Made by a program: the position numbers and the translations under genes
Part shown: positions 7,282 to 20,607 of the stretch, piece after piece
Layout of the letters: the number at the start of each line of letters is the position of its first letter
Numbering within the stretch: the first letter of the stretch is position 1
Assembly (NCBI RefSeq): GCF_014204795.1
Contig: NZ_JACHMB010000001.1
Coordinates: forward strand, 6,522,501 to 6,586,500
Source: Nonomuraea jabiensis
GTDB lineage: Bacteria; Actinomycetota; Actinomycetes; Streptosporangiales; Streptosporangiaceae
Reading direction: 5' to 3'
Length of the DNA: 64,000 nt
The notes under the pieces: model-generated
The model's database searches: none
What the model saw: the letters and a program-made list of their open reading frames with translations, nothing else
What the model was told of the DNA's origin: nothing

Positions 7282-9087
7282 ATGCCGAGTTCGGCCCCTC
7301 ATGACGTCCCCCGCCCGGAATACCCGCGCCCGCAGCTGGTCCGTACGGACTGGCTCAACCTCAACGGGCCGTGGCAGTTCGAGATCGACGCCGGAGACTC
7401 CGGCCTGGAGCGCGGCCTGCGTGAGCGCGAGCTCGCCGGGACGATCATCGTGCCCTTCGCTCCGGAGTCGGAGCTGTCCGGCCTCGGGCACACCGACTTC
7501 ATGGAGGCGGTGTGGTACCGCCGCACCGTGACGATCCCGGCCGCCTGGGCGGGCCGCCGGACGCTGCTGCACTTCGGCGCCGTCGACCACGACGCCACGG
7601 TGTGGGTGAACGGCGTCGAGGTGGCCCGCCACCGCGGCGGCTTCACCCCGTTCACGGCCGACCTGTCGGCGGTGGCGCGCCCTGGAGAAGAGGCCACGAT
7701 CGTGGTACGCGCCCGCGACCCCCGGCACGGGCCGCAGGCGCGCGGCAAGCAGTCCACCCGGTACCAGAACTTCGAGTGCCTCTACACCCGCACCACGGGG
7801 ATCTGGCAGACGGTGTGGCTGGAGCCCGTCCCCGACGTGCACCTGCGCCGCCCGCGCATCACGCCCGACGTCGCGACCTCCTCCTTCAACGTCGTCGTTC
7901 CCCTGTCCGGCAATCGCCCGGGCAGCGCGGTCCGCGTGACCGTCTCCGACGGGGACGGCGTGGTCGCCACCGCGACCGCCCGCGCCGACCTGGACCTCGC
8001 CCCCTCCGTACGCCTGCCGCTGGAGCGGGTACGCCTGTGGGAGCCCGGCGACGGCTTCCTCTACGGCGTCAGGATCGAGCTGCTCGACGCCGCGGGCGCC
8101 GTCATGGACGCCGCCGACAGCTACGCCGGGTTACGCTCGATCGCGATCGACGGCAAGCGCGTGCTCATCAACGGCCGCCCCGTCTTCCAGCGGCTCGTGC
8201 TCGACCAGGGCTATTACCCCGACGGCCTCATGACCGCGCCCACCGACGCCGCGCTCCTGCGGGACATCGAGCTGTCGCTGGCCGCGGGCTTCAACGGCGC
8301 GCGCCTGCACCAGAAGGTGTTCGAGGAGCGCTTCCTCTACCACGCCGACCGGCTGGGCTACCTGGTGTGGGGCGAGTTCGGCGACTGGGGCGCCTCCGCC
8401 GGGCACGAGCAGCAGCCGACCGCCTCCTTCATCACGCAGTGGCTGGAGGTCCTCGAACGCGACGTCTCGCACCCGTCGATCATCGGCTGGTGCCCGCTCA
8501 ACGAGACCACCCAGGAGATCCACGACCGCGTCACCCAGCTCGACGACGTCACGCTCGGCATGTTCCTGGCCACGAAGCTCGCCGACCCCACCCGCCCGGT
8601 CATCGACGCCTCGGGCTACAGCCACCGCGTACGGGAGAGCGACATCTACGACTCGCACAACTACGAGCAGGAGCCCGGCGTGTTCGCCGATCAGCTGAGC
8701 GGCCTGGGCAAGGACGAGCCGTTCGTCAACGGCGCGCCCGATCGGCCGATCTCGGTCCCCTACCGCGGGCAGCCGTACCTCGTCAGCGAGTACGGCGGCA
8801 TCTGGTGGAACCCCGACCTCGCCGGGACCGAACAGGACGCGGACCGCGAGAGCTCGTGGGGCTACGGGCAGCGGGTGGGTGACGAGGAGGAGTTCCACAC
8901 CCGCTTCGCCGGCCTGACCGGGACGCTGCTGGACGATCCGGACATGTTCGGCTACTGCTACACGCAGCTCACCGACGTGTTCCAGGAGGAGAACGGCATC
9001 TACCGCTTCGACCGGACGGCCAAGCTCGACGTCGAGCGCGTCCGCGCGGTCCAGTCCCGGCCGGCCGCCGCCGAACGGCGCCCATGA
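7282..9087 (+). CDS. Glycoside hydrolase family 2 (beta-galactosidase/glucuronidase-like)
   Basis: A 601-residue GH2 enzyme with no signal peptide, so it acts in the cytoplasm. Domain order is: sugar-binding jelly roll (PRPQLVRTDWLNLNGPWQFEID to about residue 185), an immunoglobulin-like domain (~190-275), then a TIM barrel. The acid/base glutamate is in PLNETTQE and the nucleophile glutamate in VSEYGGIWW. It is transcribed away from the rbs operon across shared LacI operators, so its product sugar is probably taken up or used with the ribose system. Substrate is not readable from the sequence; beta-galactosidase, beta-glucuronidase or an arabinosidase are possible. ATG 7282 is close to the promoter and fits the family N-terminus. 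Confidence 0.88.
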   Translation: MPSSAPHDVPRPEYPRPQLVRTDWLNLNGPWQFEIDAGDSGLERGLRERELAGTIIVPFAPESELSGLGHTDFMEAVWYRRTVTIPAAWAGRRTLLHFGAVDHDATVWVNGVEVARHRGGFTPFTADLSAVARPGEEATIVVRARDPRHGPQARGKQSTRYQNFECLYTRTTGIWQTVWLEPVPDVHLRRPRITPDVATSSFNVVVPLSGNRPGSAVRVTVSDGDGVVATATARADLDLAPSVRLPLERVRLWEPGDGFLYGVRIELLDAAGAVMDAADSYAGLRSIAIDGKRVLINGRPVFQRLVLDQGYYPDGLMTAPTDAALLRDIELSLAAGFNGARLHQKVFEERFLYHADRLGYLVWGEFGDWGASAGHEQQPTASFITQWLEVLERDVSHPSIIGWCPLNETTQEIHDRVTQLDDVTLGMFLATKLADPTRPVIDASGYSHRVRESDIYDSHNYEQEPGVFADQLSGLGKDEPFVNGAPDRPISVPYRGQPYLVSEYGGIWWNPDLAGTEQDADRESSWGYGQRVGDEEEFHTRFAGLTGTLLDDPDMFGYCYTQLTDVFQEENGIYRFDRTAKLDVERVRAVQSRPAAAERRP

Positions 9088-9101
9088 CCTCGAATCCGGC
9101 G

Positions 9102-9385
9102 TCACGGTGAACAGGCGGTGAGCCGGGTGTGCAGGCGGCGGGCCTGGCGGACCAGCTCGGAGTCGCGGGGCCGGCCCGCCGGCTCGGCCACCGCCGCCAG
9201 CTCGCCCCGCGCGTCCGCCCACTCGGCGACGTCCGCCGCGAGGCCGACCATCCGCGTGTGCGCGGTCGTCGCCCGCTCCCCGGGCCCGGGCAGGTAGACG
9301 GGCAGCAGGCCGGTCATCACCTGCCAGACCTCCCGGTGCGCGCCGCGCCCGGCCGCCTCCCGGAGCGCGGCGACGCCGCGTCGAC
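9102..9385 (-). pseudogene. C-terminal scrap of a large actinobacterial DUF protein (DUF6493-like)
   Basis: On the minus strand about 90 residues read openly to a TGA at 9102-9104: REVWQVMTGLLPVYLPGPGER, then ARGELAAVAEPAGRPRDSELV and RQARRLHTRL. From memory this resembles the extreme C-terminus of long HEAT-like DUF6493 proteins of actinomycetes, whose full length is many hundreds of residues. No start codon or upstream domain is present, so it is a leftover end of a deleted gene. The family name is tentative. Confidence 0.5.
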
Positions 9386-10059
9386 GCGTAAGGTCACCTC
9401 GACGGCTGTGGCGCCGCCGTGCTCCGCTCGTCCCCCGGCGCGGCGCGAGCCGGTACGCCCGCGGCCGCCAAGGCCATGATGACGACGAGCAACAGAGGGA
9501 GCCGCGCCGCCGAGACGGCGACCGTGGACGTTAATCGGCGCGACCAGGCCTCCTCGCGAGTGATTTGATCACCTGGACAGTAAGTGCCCGGCAAGGGCCT
9601 GGACGGATGTTCTGTACGGTGCTTGAATCGCGTACGGAGCTGCGCCGTCCAGGCCTGTCATAAACGCCTGAATGCTCTCGATGAGAGTTGTTTCCGCAGG
9701 TCACCTGGATAAAGAATGGCCTTTTAAATAGTTCTGTGAGGTTTTTGCGACCGCTTTATGGCGATCCTGTGGTGCTTCTGTGGCGACCGCCCCGATAATT
9801 GCCGGAACGAAATTCCCGTTGATCCGGCGAGGCGCGTCACCGCCCGGTCCCGAAAGCTTGTGAGGCGCGCCGGCGGCCGGCGGCGGGGCGGGAGGGCGCG
9901 GGGCACCTTTTGTGGGGTTTCCACAACGCAGCAGCTTCGCCATGAGCGATGCGGGCCATTGGTGTACCGGGCGGCGATCGAGCAGGGTGTAGAAAGGTGC
10001 AGGCGGCGCTCCGGGACCCGGGCGTCGCCTTTGTGCGTGAGTAAGGGGAGGCTCAGCCG
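9386..10059. other. Intergenic region upstream of the carboxylase gene
   Basis: About 670 bases without a convincing gene. The part 9640-9800 is less GC-rich than its surroundings and probably holds the promoter of the downstream carboxylase gene. A short open frame on the minus strand (9394-9594, TTG start) contains a hydrophobic stretch like a signal peptide but has no ribosome binding site or family match. A TTGTGG/CCACAA palindrome stands at 9910-9926. The GGGGAGG before GTG 10060 is a good ribosome binding site. Confidence 0.6.
9910..9926. promoter_or_regulatory. Palindrome TTGTGG-N5-CCACAA upstream of the carboxylase
   Basis: Perfect 6-base inverted arms with a 5-base spacer, about 134 bases before the carboxylase start. 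The form suits a dimeric repressor site, or a small hairpin in the leader RNA. The binding protein is unknown. Confidence 0.45.
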
Positions 10060-15537
<5,478 letters not shown>

Positions 15538-15553
15538 CCGTCACCCGGCCCCG

Positions 15554-15940
15554 TCAGCGGGGGTCACGGCGCAGCGGATGATCGGACGGGACCTCGACCA
15601 GCACGATGCGGTGCCCGTCGGGGTCCTCGATCCACAGCTCGATGAGGCCCCACGGCTCCAGCCGCGCCTCCCGCGCCACCGTGACCCCCGCCTCCCGGAG
15701 CCGTTTCTCCTCCCGCGCCACGTCGCGTACCTGCAGCCACAGCGACAGCCCTGAGCCGGCCCCGTCGTCGGAGTGCCCGGAGACCTCCAGGAACCCCTGG
15801 CCGAGGAAGAAGACCACGCCCGGGTGGTCGGCGGGGCCGAACTCGCGGTAGACGGCCAGGCCGAGCGTCTCGCGGTAGAAGCCGAGGCTCCGCGGGAGAT
15901 CCTTCGGACGCAGCAGCACTCGATTGCTCAGCACCTCCAT
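15554..15940 (-). CDS. VOC family protein (glyoxalase/bleomycin-resistance fold)
   Basis: A 128-residue vicinal-oxygen-chelate protein with two beta-alpha-beta-beta-beta units: RVLLRPKDLPRSLGFYRETLGL at the start and the metal-ligand glutamate region LIELWIEDPDGHRIVLVEVP at the end. Such proteins bind a metal and act as dioxygenases, isomerases or antibiotic-binding proteins; the substrate cannot be read from the sequence. It converges on the carboxylase gene with a 16-base gap. The ATG at 15940 fits the family N-terminus. Confidence 0.85.
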   Translation of the reverse strand: MEVLSNRVLLRPKDLPRSLGFYRETLGLAVYREFGPADHPGVVFFLGQGFLEVSGHSDDGAGSGLSLWLQVRDVAREEKRLREAGVTVAREARLEPWGLIELWIEDPDGHRIVLVEVPSDHPLRRDPR

Positions 15941-16045
15941 GCCCGACCTGTTCCCCGTCGGACCGGCGGAAACGCGGCATCACGAGATGAGCGACCTCAC
16001 CCGCCAGGCCGGCCGCCTGCTCCTGCCGTCGCGGCGCCAGGAGGA

Positions 16046-16377
16046 TCAGGGGATCTCGTCCGTGGCGGCGTCGCCGTACTGCCACCGCAGGAGCCGGGTG
16101 ACGTCGAGCAGGCGGCCCCCGCTCATCTGCGCGGTGAACGTCACCGTCCTGGCCGTTACGCCGTAGTTCCGTCCGGCGACCACGACCCGGTCGCCGGTGA
16201 TCAGGGTGACGGCGCGGTCCGCGGGGCCGGCCGCCGGCGCGGTGGCCGATGACGGGGTGGTGCCGACGGCCAGCAGGCGGGGCGCGTACGCCGGGTAGAG
16301 GGCCTTACCGCGCTCCAGGTCGGACAGCGCCGCCTTCACCTCCTTGTCCAGGTACGGCTTGGCCTTCCTCGGTGGGC
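16046..16377 (-). pseudogene. N-terminal scrap resembling a secreted subtilisin-like (S8) protease
   Basis: The minus strand reads KPYLDKEVKAALSDLERGKA, a spacer, then RAVTLITGDRVVVAGRNYGV and GGRLLDVTRLLRWQYGDA before a stop at 16046. The VTLITGDxVxV block and the DVTxLLRxxY block are typical of the propeptide region of large actinobacterial S8 peptidases. The signal peptide is missing upstream and the whole catalytic domain is absent. The scrap ends about 150 bases from the tnpB element, so insertion or later deletion may have removed the rest. The family call is from memory of the motif. Confidence 0.5.
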
Positions 16378-16540
16378 ACGGTCGCCTGTAGTTACCGCCA
16401 CGGCGCGAAAGACTTCACGGACGATTGCGATGCCATGACCTCTTTGGGCGGGAGCGCCCGGCGGATGTGGCACCATCGAATCGGCACCGGCAGACAGGGC
16501 GGCATGGTGGCGGCCGGGAAGCGAAGGACTTGACCTCCTC

Positions 16541-16558
16541 CCCCTCGTAACCGAGGGG
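16541..16558 (-). ncRNA. Right-end hairpin, predicted 3' end of the omega RNA (reRNA)
   Basis: CCCCTCG (16541-16547) pairs with CGAGGGG (16552-16558) across a 4-base loop, followed on the minus strand by GGAGGAGGTCAA. In TnpB systems the guide RNA scaffold covers the 3' end of tnpB and the right end, and the bases just outside the element act as the guide. By that rule the guide here would be the minus-strand complement of about 16510-16529. Expression is not shown by the sequence. Confidence 0.55.
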
Positions 16559-16652
16559 ATTCCAACCGTCGCCGGTTGGCCTTCCTGCTTCACTACCGGT
16601 CGCCCGCCCGAGAGGACTCTCGTTGAGGTCTTACACCAGCTCCACAGGCGTT

Positions 16653-17678
16653 TCAGCTCTCCGCCAGCCCGGCGGCGAGCACGTTGCGCGCGGCGTTGAC
16701 GTCCTGGTCGTGGACCGCGCCGCAGCCGCAGGTCCATTCCCGGACGTTCAGCGGCATCGTCTCTTGCAGGGCCCCGCAGGCCGAGCACAGCTTGGAGGAG
16801 GGGAACCAGCGGTCCACTACCACCAGCGTGCGCCCGTACCAGGCGGCCTCGTACTCCAGCATCATCCGCAGGTCCCGCCAGGCCGCATCCGAGATGGCGC
16901 GGGCCAGCGAGCGGTTCTTGACCATGTTGCGGACGGTGAGATCCTCGATCACGACCGTTTGGTTCTCACGGACGAGCCGAGTCGAAAGCTTGTGCAGGAA
17001 GTCACGCCGCCGGTCGGCGATCCGCGCATACACCTTGCCCACGCGCAGCCGGGCCTTGGCCCGGTTGCTCGATCCCTTCCCCGTACGGGCGAGCGATCGC
17101 TGCGCGCGGGCCAGCCTGCGCCGGTCGGCACGCTCGTGACGCGGGTTGACGATCTTCTCACCGGTCGACAGCGTAACCAGCGCCGTGACGCCCGCGTCCA
17201 CGCCCACCGACGACTCGACCGGCGGCAACGGCGCAATCTTCTCCTCGAGGAGGATGGACACGAACCACCGCCCCGCCGCATCCCGGGAGACGGTGACCGT
17301 GGACGGCTCGGCCCCCTCGGGCAGCGGACGCGACCACACGATGTCCAACGGCGCGTCCATCTTCGCCAAGAACAGCCGGCCCTGACGCCAGCGGAACGCC
17401 GAGCGGGTGTACTCCGCCGACGCGCGTGCCTTCTTCCTGCTCTTGAACGTCGGGTACTTGGCCCTGCGTTGGAAGAAGTTCGCGAACGCCGCCTGCAGGT
17501 GGCGCAGCGCCTGCTGCAGCGGCACCGACGACACCTCGCCCAGGAACGCCAGCTCGGGGGTCTTCTTCCACGCCGTCAGCGCGGCGGAGGACTCCACATA
17601 GGAGACCCGCCTGCCTTCCAGAGCGTAGGCACGGGTCCGCTCCTCCAGAGCCTTGTTGTAGACCAGGCGCACAGACAT
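16653..17678 (-). CDS. tnpB: RNA-guided nuclease TnpB, N-terminally shortened
   Basis: A 341-residue TnpB with the RuvC triad visible: Asp161 in VGVDAGV, Glu245 in VIEDL, Asp326 in HDQDVNAARN. The zinc finger is Cys298/Cys301 and Cys317/Cys319. SVPLQQALRHLQAAFANFF and KYPTFKSRKK are standard family blocks. Typical IS1341-type TnpB begins ~25 residues earlier (KxxxYRLYPTxxQ...FGC); here the frame upstream of MSVRLVYNKALEE is closed by a TGA and no such block is found in any frame. The N-terminal strand of the WED domain is therefore lost, which may impair RNA or TAM recognition. Catalytic residues are intact. The family, as known, cleaves DNA next to a short TAM using the omega RNA. Confidence 0.88.
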   Translation of the reverse strand: MSVRLVYNKALEERTRAYALEGRRVSYVESSAALTAWKKTPELAFLGEVSSVPLQQALRHLQAAFANFFQRRAKYPTFKSRKKARASAEYTRSAFRWRQGRLFLAKMDAPLDIVWSRPLPEGAEPSTVTVSRDAAGRWFVSILLEEKIAPLPPVESSVGVDAGVTALVTLSTGEKIVNPRHERADRRRLARAQRSLARTGKGSSNRAKARLRVGKVYARIADRRRDFLHKLSTRLVRENQTVVIEDLTVRNMVKNRSLARAISDAAWRDLRMMLEYEAAWYGRTLVVVDRWFPSSKLCSACGALQETMPLNVREWTCGCGAVHDQDVNAARNVLAAGLAES

Positions 17679-17781
17679 TCTGCAAAAAGATCAGTTAATT
17701 ACCGCTCGATTGTCGTAGACGGCGGTCCGTCCGGCGGCGAATCGCCTGCTCCTGCCGTGATCCGCAGGAGTCCGATTCCTT

Positions 17782-17799
17782 CCCCGCCTGAAGGTGGGG
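17782..17799. repeat. Hairpin at the tnpB 5' side (element left end)
   Basis: CCCCGCC (17782-17788) and GGTGGGG (17793-17799) pair around a TGAA loop with one G-U type pair. It resembles subterminal hairpins of IS605-group elements and lies 20 bases before the start of the next gene. It may also form in the leader of that gene's mRNA. Confidence 0.6.
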
Positions 17800-17818
17800 G
17801 TCTCCTCGGAGGGACCGG

Positions 17819-18838
17819 ATGAATCGGGCACCAGGCATGGTGGATGTGGCGCGCGAGGCGGGTGTGTCGCACGTCACCGTCTCCCGCGTCCTCAACGACC
17901 ACCCCTCCGTCCGCCCGGAGACCCGGGCTCGCGTCGAGGCCGCCATCGAGAAGCTCGGCTACCGCCGCAACAGCGTCGCCCGCGCGCTCAAGAGCCGCCG
18001 TTCCTCGACGATCGGGGTGGTGCTCGCCGGGGCCGAGCTGTACGAGCTGCCGCGCATCCTGCGGGGCGTGCAGACGGCCGCACAGCGGGCCGGCTACTGG
18101 GTCAATCTGGCCAGCTGGCAGGGCGGCACCACCAGAGACCTGGCCGAGACCCTGCAGCGGCTCACCGACCAGGCGGTCGAGGCCGTCGCGGTCATCGCCG
18201 ACCGGCCCATGGTGATGGACGCCCTGGCCGACATCGTGACCGGCGTGCCGATGACGGTGGTCATGTCCGGCAACGTGCCCAACCCGGACGTCGGCTTCGT
18301 CGAGCTCGATCAGGAGCTGGGCGCGCGGCTCGCCGTACGGCACCTGGTGGAGCTGGGGCACCGCCACATCGTCCACCTGACCGGCGCGCTGCGCACCTTC
18401 GACGCCCGGGCCCGCGTCGAGGGCTGGCGGGCCGCGCTGGCAGAGGCGCCGGAGGCCGGCGGCGAGTTCTTCGAGGGCGACTTCACCGGCAACAGCGGCT
18501 ACCGGCTGGCCCACTACCTCGTCACCCGCCGCGCCGGCGAGCCGCCGACGGCGATCTTCGCCGGCAACGACCAGATGGCCATGGGGGTGCTGGCGGCCTT
18601 CGCCGAGCTCGGCGTGAAGGTGCCCGGCGACGTCTCGCTCGTCGGCTTCGACGACATCGCGGGAGCGGCCTATCAGGTGCCCGCGCTGACCACGGTCCGC
18701 CAGGACTTCGTCGCTCTCGGCGCGCGCTGCATCGAGCAGGTGCTGCGCATGATGCAGGGCGAGCCGGCCTCGTGCGAGCGGATCGCTCCCGAGCTCGTGG
18801 TCCGGCGCAGCACGGCGCCGCCCAGGCCGCCCCGTTAG
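17819..18838 (+). CDS. LacI-family regulator of the xylo-oligosaccharide genes
   Basis: A 339-residue LacI-type regulator. The helix-turn-helix is at residues 7-27 (MVDVAREAGVSHVTVSRVLN), the hinge YRRNSVARALKSRR, and the effector domain ends with AIFAGNDQMAMGVLAAFAEL and SLVGFDDIAGAAYQVPALTTVRQ. It faces the GH43 gene and the two stops overlap by four bases. Its likely target is the operator in the GH43/ABC divergent promoter (20522-20539). Start ATG 17819 has GGAGGG seven bases upstream; that site sits at the very edge of the tnpB element, so the original promoter has probably been displaced. Confidence 0.9.
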   Translation: MNRAPGMVDVAREAGVSHVTVSRVLNDHPSVRPETRARVEAAIEKLGYRRNSVARALKSRRSSTIGVVLAGAELYELPRILRGVQTAAQRAGYWVNLASWQGGTTRDLAETLQRLTDQAVEAVAVIADRPMVMDALADIVTGVPMTVVMSGNVPNPDVGFVELDQELGARLAVRHLVELGHRHIVHLTGALRTFDARARVEGWRAALAEAPEAGGEFFEGDFTGNSGYRLAHYLVTRRAGEPPTAIFAGNDQMAMGVLAAFAELGVKVPGDVSLVGFDDIAGAAYQVPALTTVRQDFVALGARCIEQVLRMMQGEPASCERIAPELVVRRSTAPPRPPR

Positions 18839-20481
18839 CCGGCCGTCCCGGGTTCGGGCTGGTACTCGAACCAGTGGACCCGCGCCCGTCCGTCGCTCGC
18901 GTGGCCGTTGCCGGTGGCGTACAGGCCCAGGTAGACCCCGACGAACCCGCCCGCGCGCTCGGTGCTGAAGAACGACCGTTCGATCGTGGCCAGGCTGATC
19001 CACTGCGCCGCGGTGAGGTCCTTGACGCGGAAGGTGTAGCCGGCTTCGTCTCCGTCGACCGCCAGCAGCACCTCGCCGGTCGAGACCGGGACCGAGGCCC
19101 GGCGGGTGCTCGTGCCCGCCTCCCGGACCGTCAGCACGGCCTGCGCCTGCCCGTCGCCGTCCACGGTGAGGGCGAGCGTGGCGTGGTGGTCCTGGTGCTG
19201 GAAGACGGCCAGGCCGGCCTCCTCCGACGGGCGCGCGGCGGCGAAGCTGATCCGGGTCCGCGCGCCGAAGCGGACGTGCTGCTGGCGCCGGCCGAGGAAG
19301 GCGGGCACGCCCGTGGAGCTGAGGGGGTCGGGGGCGAGGTCGAGGTCGAGCCCGGACCCGTCGGCCGTGGGCCTGACGCGGTCGCCGACGGGCCCGCGCA
19401 GGCTGTTCCACTCCAGCCCGCCGAAGTCCGCCCGCCCGGTCGGCGCGGCGGTGTCACCGTCCGGTCCGGAGTGCGGCCGCCCGCCCGGCACGGCGGTGTC
19501 GCCGTCAGATCCGGAGTGCGGTCGGTCGGGCGGGACGGTGGTGGCGACGTCCGGCTGGGCGGAGGCGATCGACGGGAGCCGCTCCGACAGCCGCACGGCT
19601 CCCGTTTCGGGCGCGAAGACGGGCCCGTGGGCGGTCCAGGTCACGGGCACCAGGAACACCTCCCTGCCCAGCGTGTGGGTGCCCGCGATCGGCCGCACGC
19701 CGAGCGTCACCGCCCACCACTCGCCGACGGGGGTGTCCACCAGGTCGGCGTGGCCGACGTTGTGAATGGGCTCGCCCGGGCCGCGGTGCCGGTGGGTCAG
19801 CAGGGGGCTGCGCGGGTCGGTGACGTAGGGCCCGGTGACGGTGCCGGAACGGGCCGCGGTGACGCTGTGGTTGCTCTCGGTGCCGCCCTCCGCGGCGATC
19901 AGGTGGTACACCCCGTTACGTTTGTACAGGTGCGGCGCCTCCACCCAGGCCCCGCGCACCGCGCCCTGCCACAGCACGTGAGTGGGACCGACGAGCTTGA
20001 GCCGCTCCAGGTCGAGCTCGCGCATCCACAACTCGCCGGGACCGCCCTGGACCGCGTCCCGGCAGGCGGTGAGCCAGCACCGGCCGTCGTCGTCGAAGAA
20101 CAGCGACGGGTCGATGCCCTCGGCCTCCAGCGGCACGGGGTCCGACCACGGCCCGGCGGGGTCGGACGCGGTCACGACGAAGGTGAGGCTGCCCTGCCGG
20201 TTCACGGCCAGCGTGGAGACCACGTAGAAGGTGCCGTCGTGGTGGCGGATGGTCGGCGCCCACACGCCGTCGGAGACGTCCAGGCCCTCCAGCGCGAGCA
20301 GCCCGGGCCGGTCCAGCACATGGGTGAGCTGGCGCCAGCGCACCAGGTCACGGCTGTGGAAGAGAGGGAGTCCCGGAAAATAGGTGAAGGACGAGGTGAC
20401 CAGGTAGAAGTCCTCGCCGACCCGGCAGATCGACGCGTCCGGATAGCACCCGGGCAGGACCGGGTTGCGGAAAGCAGGCAC
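18835..20481 (-). CDS. GH43 beta-xylosidase / alpha-L-arabinofuranosidase
   Basis: A 548-residue GH43 enzyme without signal peptide. The five-bladed propeller starts FRNPVLPGCYPDAS (catalytic base Asp15), with the pKa-modulating Asp in EGIDPSLFFDDDG and the acid Glu in WVEAPHLYKRNG. A C-terminal beta-sandwich (from ~residue 355, DFGGLEWNSLRGP onward) is the accessory domain found in XynB-type beta-xylosidases. The two are joined by a Gly/Pro/Asp linker made of a 15-residue tandem repeat. It should release xylose (or arabinose) from short imported oligosaccharides. It is divergent from an ABC importer gene with a shared operator. Confidence 0.9.
   Translation of the reverse strand: MPAFRNPVLPGCYPDASICRVGEDFYLVTSSFTYFPGLPLFHSRDLVRWRQLTHVLDRPGLLALEGLDVSDGVWAPTIRHHDGTFYVVSTLAVNRQGSLTFVVTASDPAGPWSDPVPLEAEGIDPSLFFDDDGRCWLTACRDAVQGGPGELWMRELDLERLKLVGPTHVLWQGAVRGAWVEAPHLYKRNGVYHLIAAEGGTESNHSVTAARSGTVTGPYVTDPRSPLLTHRHRGPGEPIHNVGHADLVDTPVGEWWAVTLGVRPIAGTHTLGREVFLVPVTWTAHGPVFAPETGAVRLSERLPSIASAQPDVATTVPPDRPHSGSDGDTAVPGGRPHSGPDGDTAAPTGRADFGGLEWNSLRGPVGDRVRPTADGSGLDLDLAPDPLSSTGVPAFLGRRQQHVRFGARTRISFAAARPSEEAGLAVFQHQDHHATLALTVDGDGQAQAVLTVREAGTSTRRASVPVSTGEVLLAVDGDEAGYTFRVKDLTAAQWISLATIERSFFSTERAGGFVGVYLGLYATGNGHASDGRARVHWFEYQPEPGTAG
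19446..19535. repeat. 45-bp tandem repeat coding the GH43 interdomain linker
   Basis: Two 45-base units (19446-19490, 19491-19535) with few differences encode two copies of a 15-residue unit around RPHSG(S/P)DGDTA. The period is a multiple of three, so copy number can change without breaking the frame. It sits exactly between the propeller and the beta-sandwich. Confidence 0.85.
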
Positions 20482-20514
20482 GGGGGGCTCCGAGAGATCT
20501 CACAAAGAGGGGGC

Positions 20515-20539
20515 TTGACAGGATGACAACGTTAACATC
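20515..20539 (+). promoter_or_regulatory. -35 box and LacI-type operator of the xylo-oligosaccharide operon
   Basis: TTGACA at 20515-20520 is a consensus -35 box. Just downstream, GATGACAACGTTAACATC (20522-20539) is an imperfect palindrome with 14 of 18 symmetric bases and the central AACGTT typical of LacI-family operators. A bound repressor would cover the core promoter of the ABC operon and lie 40 bases from the GH43 start. The -10 box is not clear. Confidence 0.75.
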
Positions 20540-20607
20540 AGGTTAGATGCCAACGCACGACCTGGCATTCCCGCCAAGGCGCACCACCCCTTGCCCAGGA
20601 GACCGTC

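Larger units (their letters stand above)
16530..17815 (-). mobile_element. IS605/IS1341-type element with a lone tnpB
   Basis: A TnpB-only transposable unit. The right end, at low coordinates because the element is on the minus strand, has a GGAATCCCC...GGGG hairpin followed by GGAGGAGGTCAA, the usual right-end form of actinobacterial IS605-group elements. A second hairpin stands near the other end. No tnpA transposase is present, so movement would depend on a TnpA supplied elsewhere. Exact ends are inferred from the hairpins; no empty site is available for comparison. The left end stops at the ribosome binding site of the next gene. Confidence 0.75.

Noticed and set aside
9394..9594. Minus-strand ORF of 66 residues with a hydrophobic, signal-like middle
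   Set aside because: TTG start without a ribosome binding site, no family text, and it lies in a region with a gene scrap. Kept only as a remark in the intergenic entry.
9701..9943. Minus-strand ORF of 80 residues upstream of the carboxylase
   Set aside because: Pro/Ala-rich text of the kind GC-rich DNA gives by chance, no ribosome binding site, and it spans the palindrome and probable promoter.
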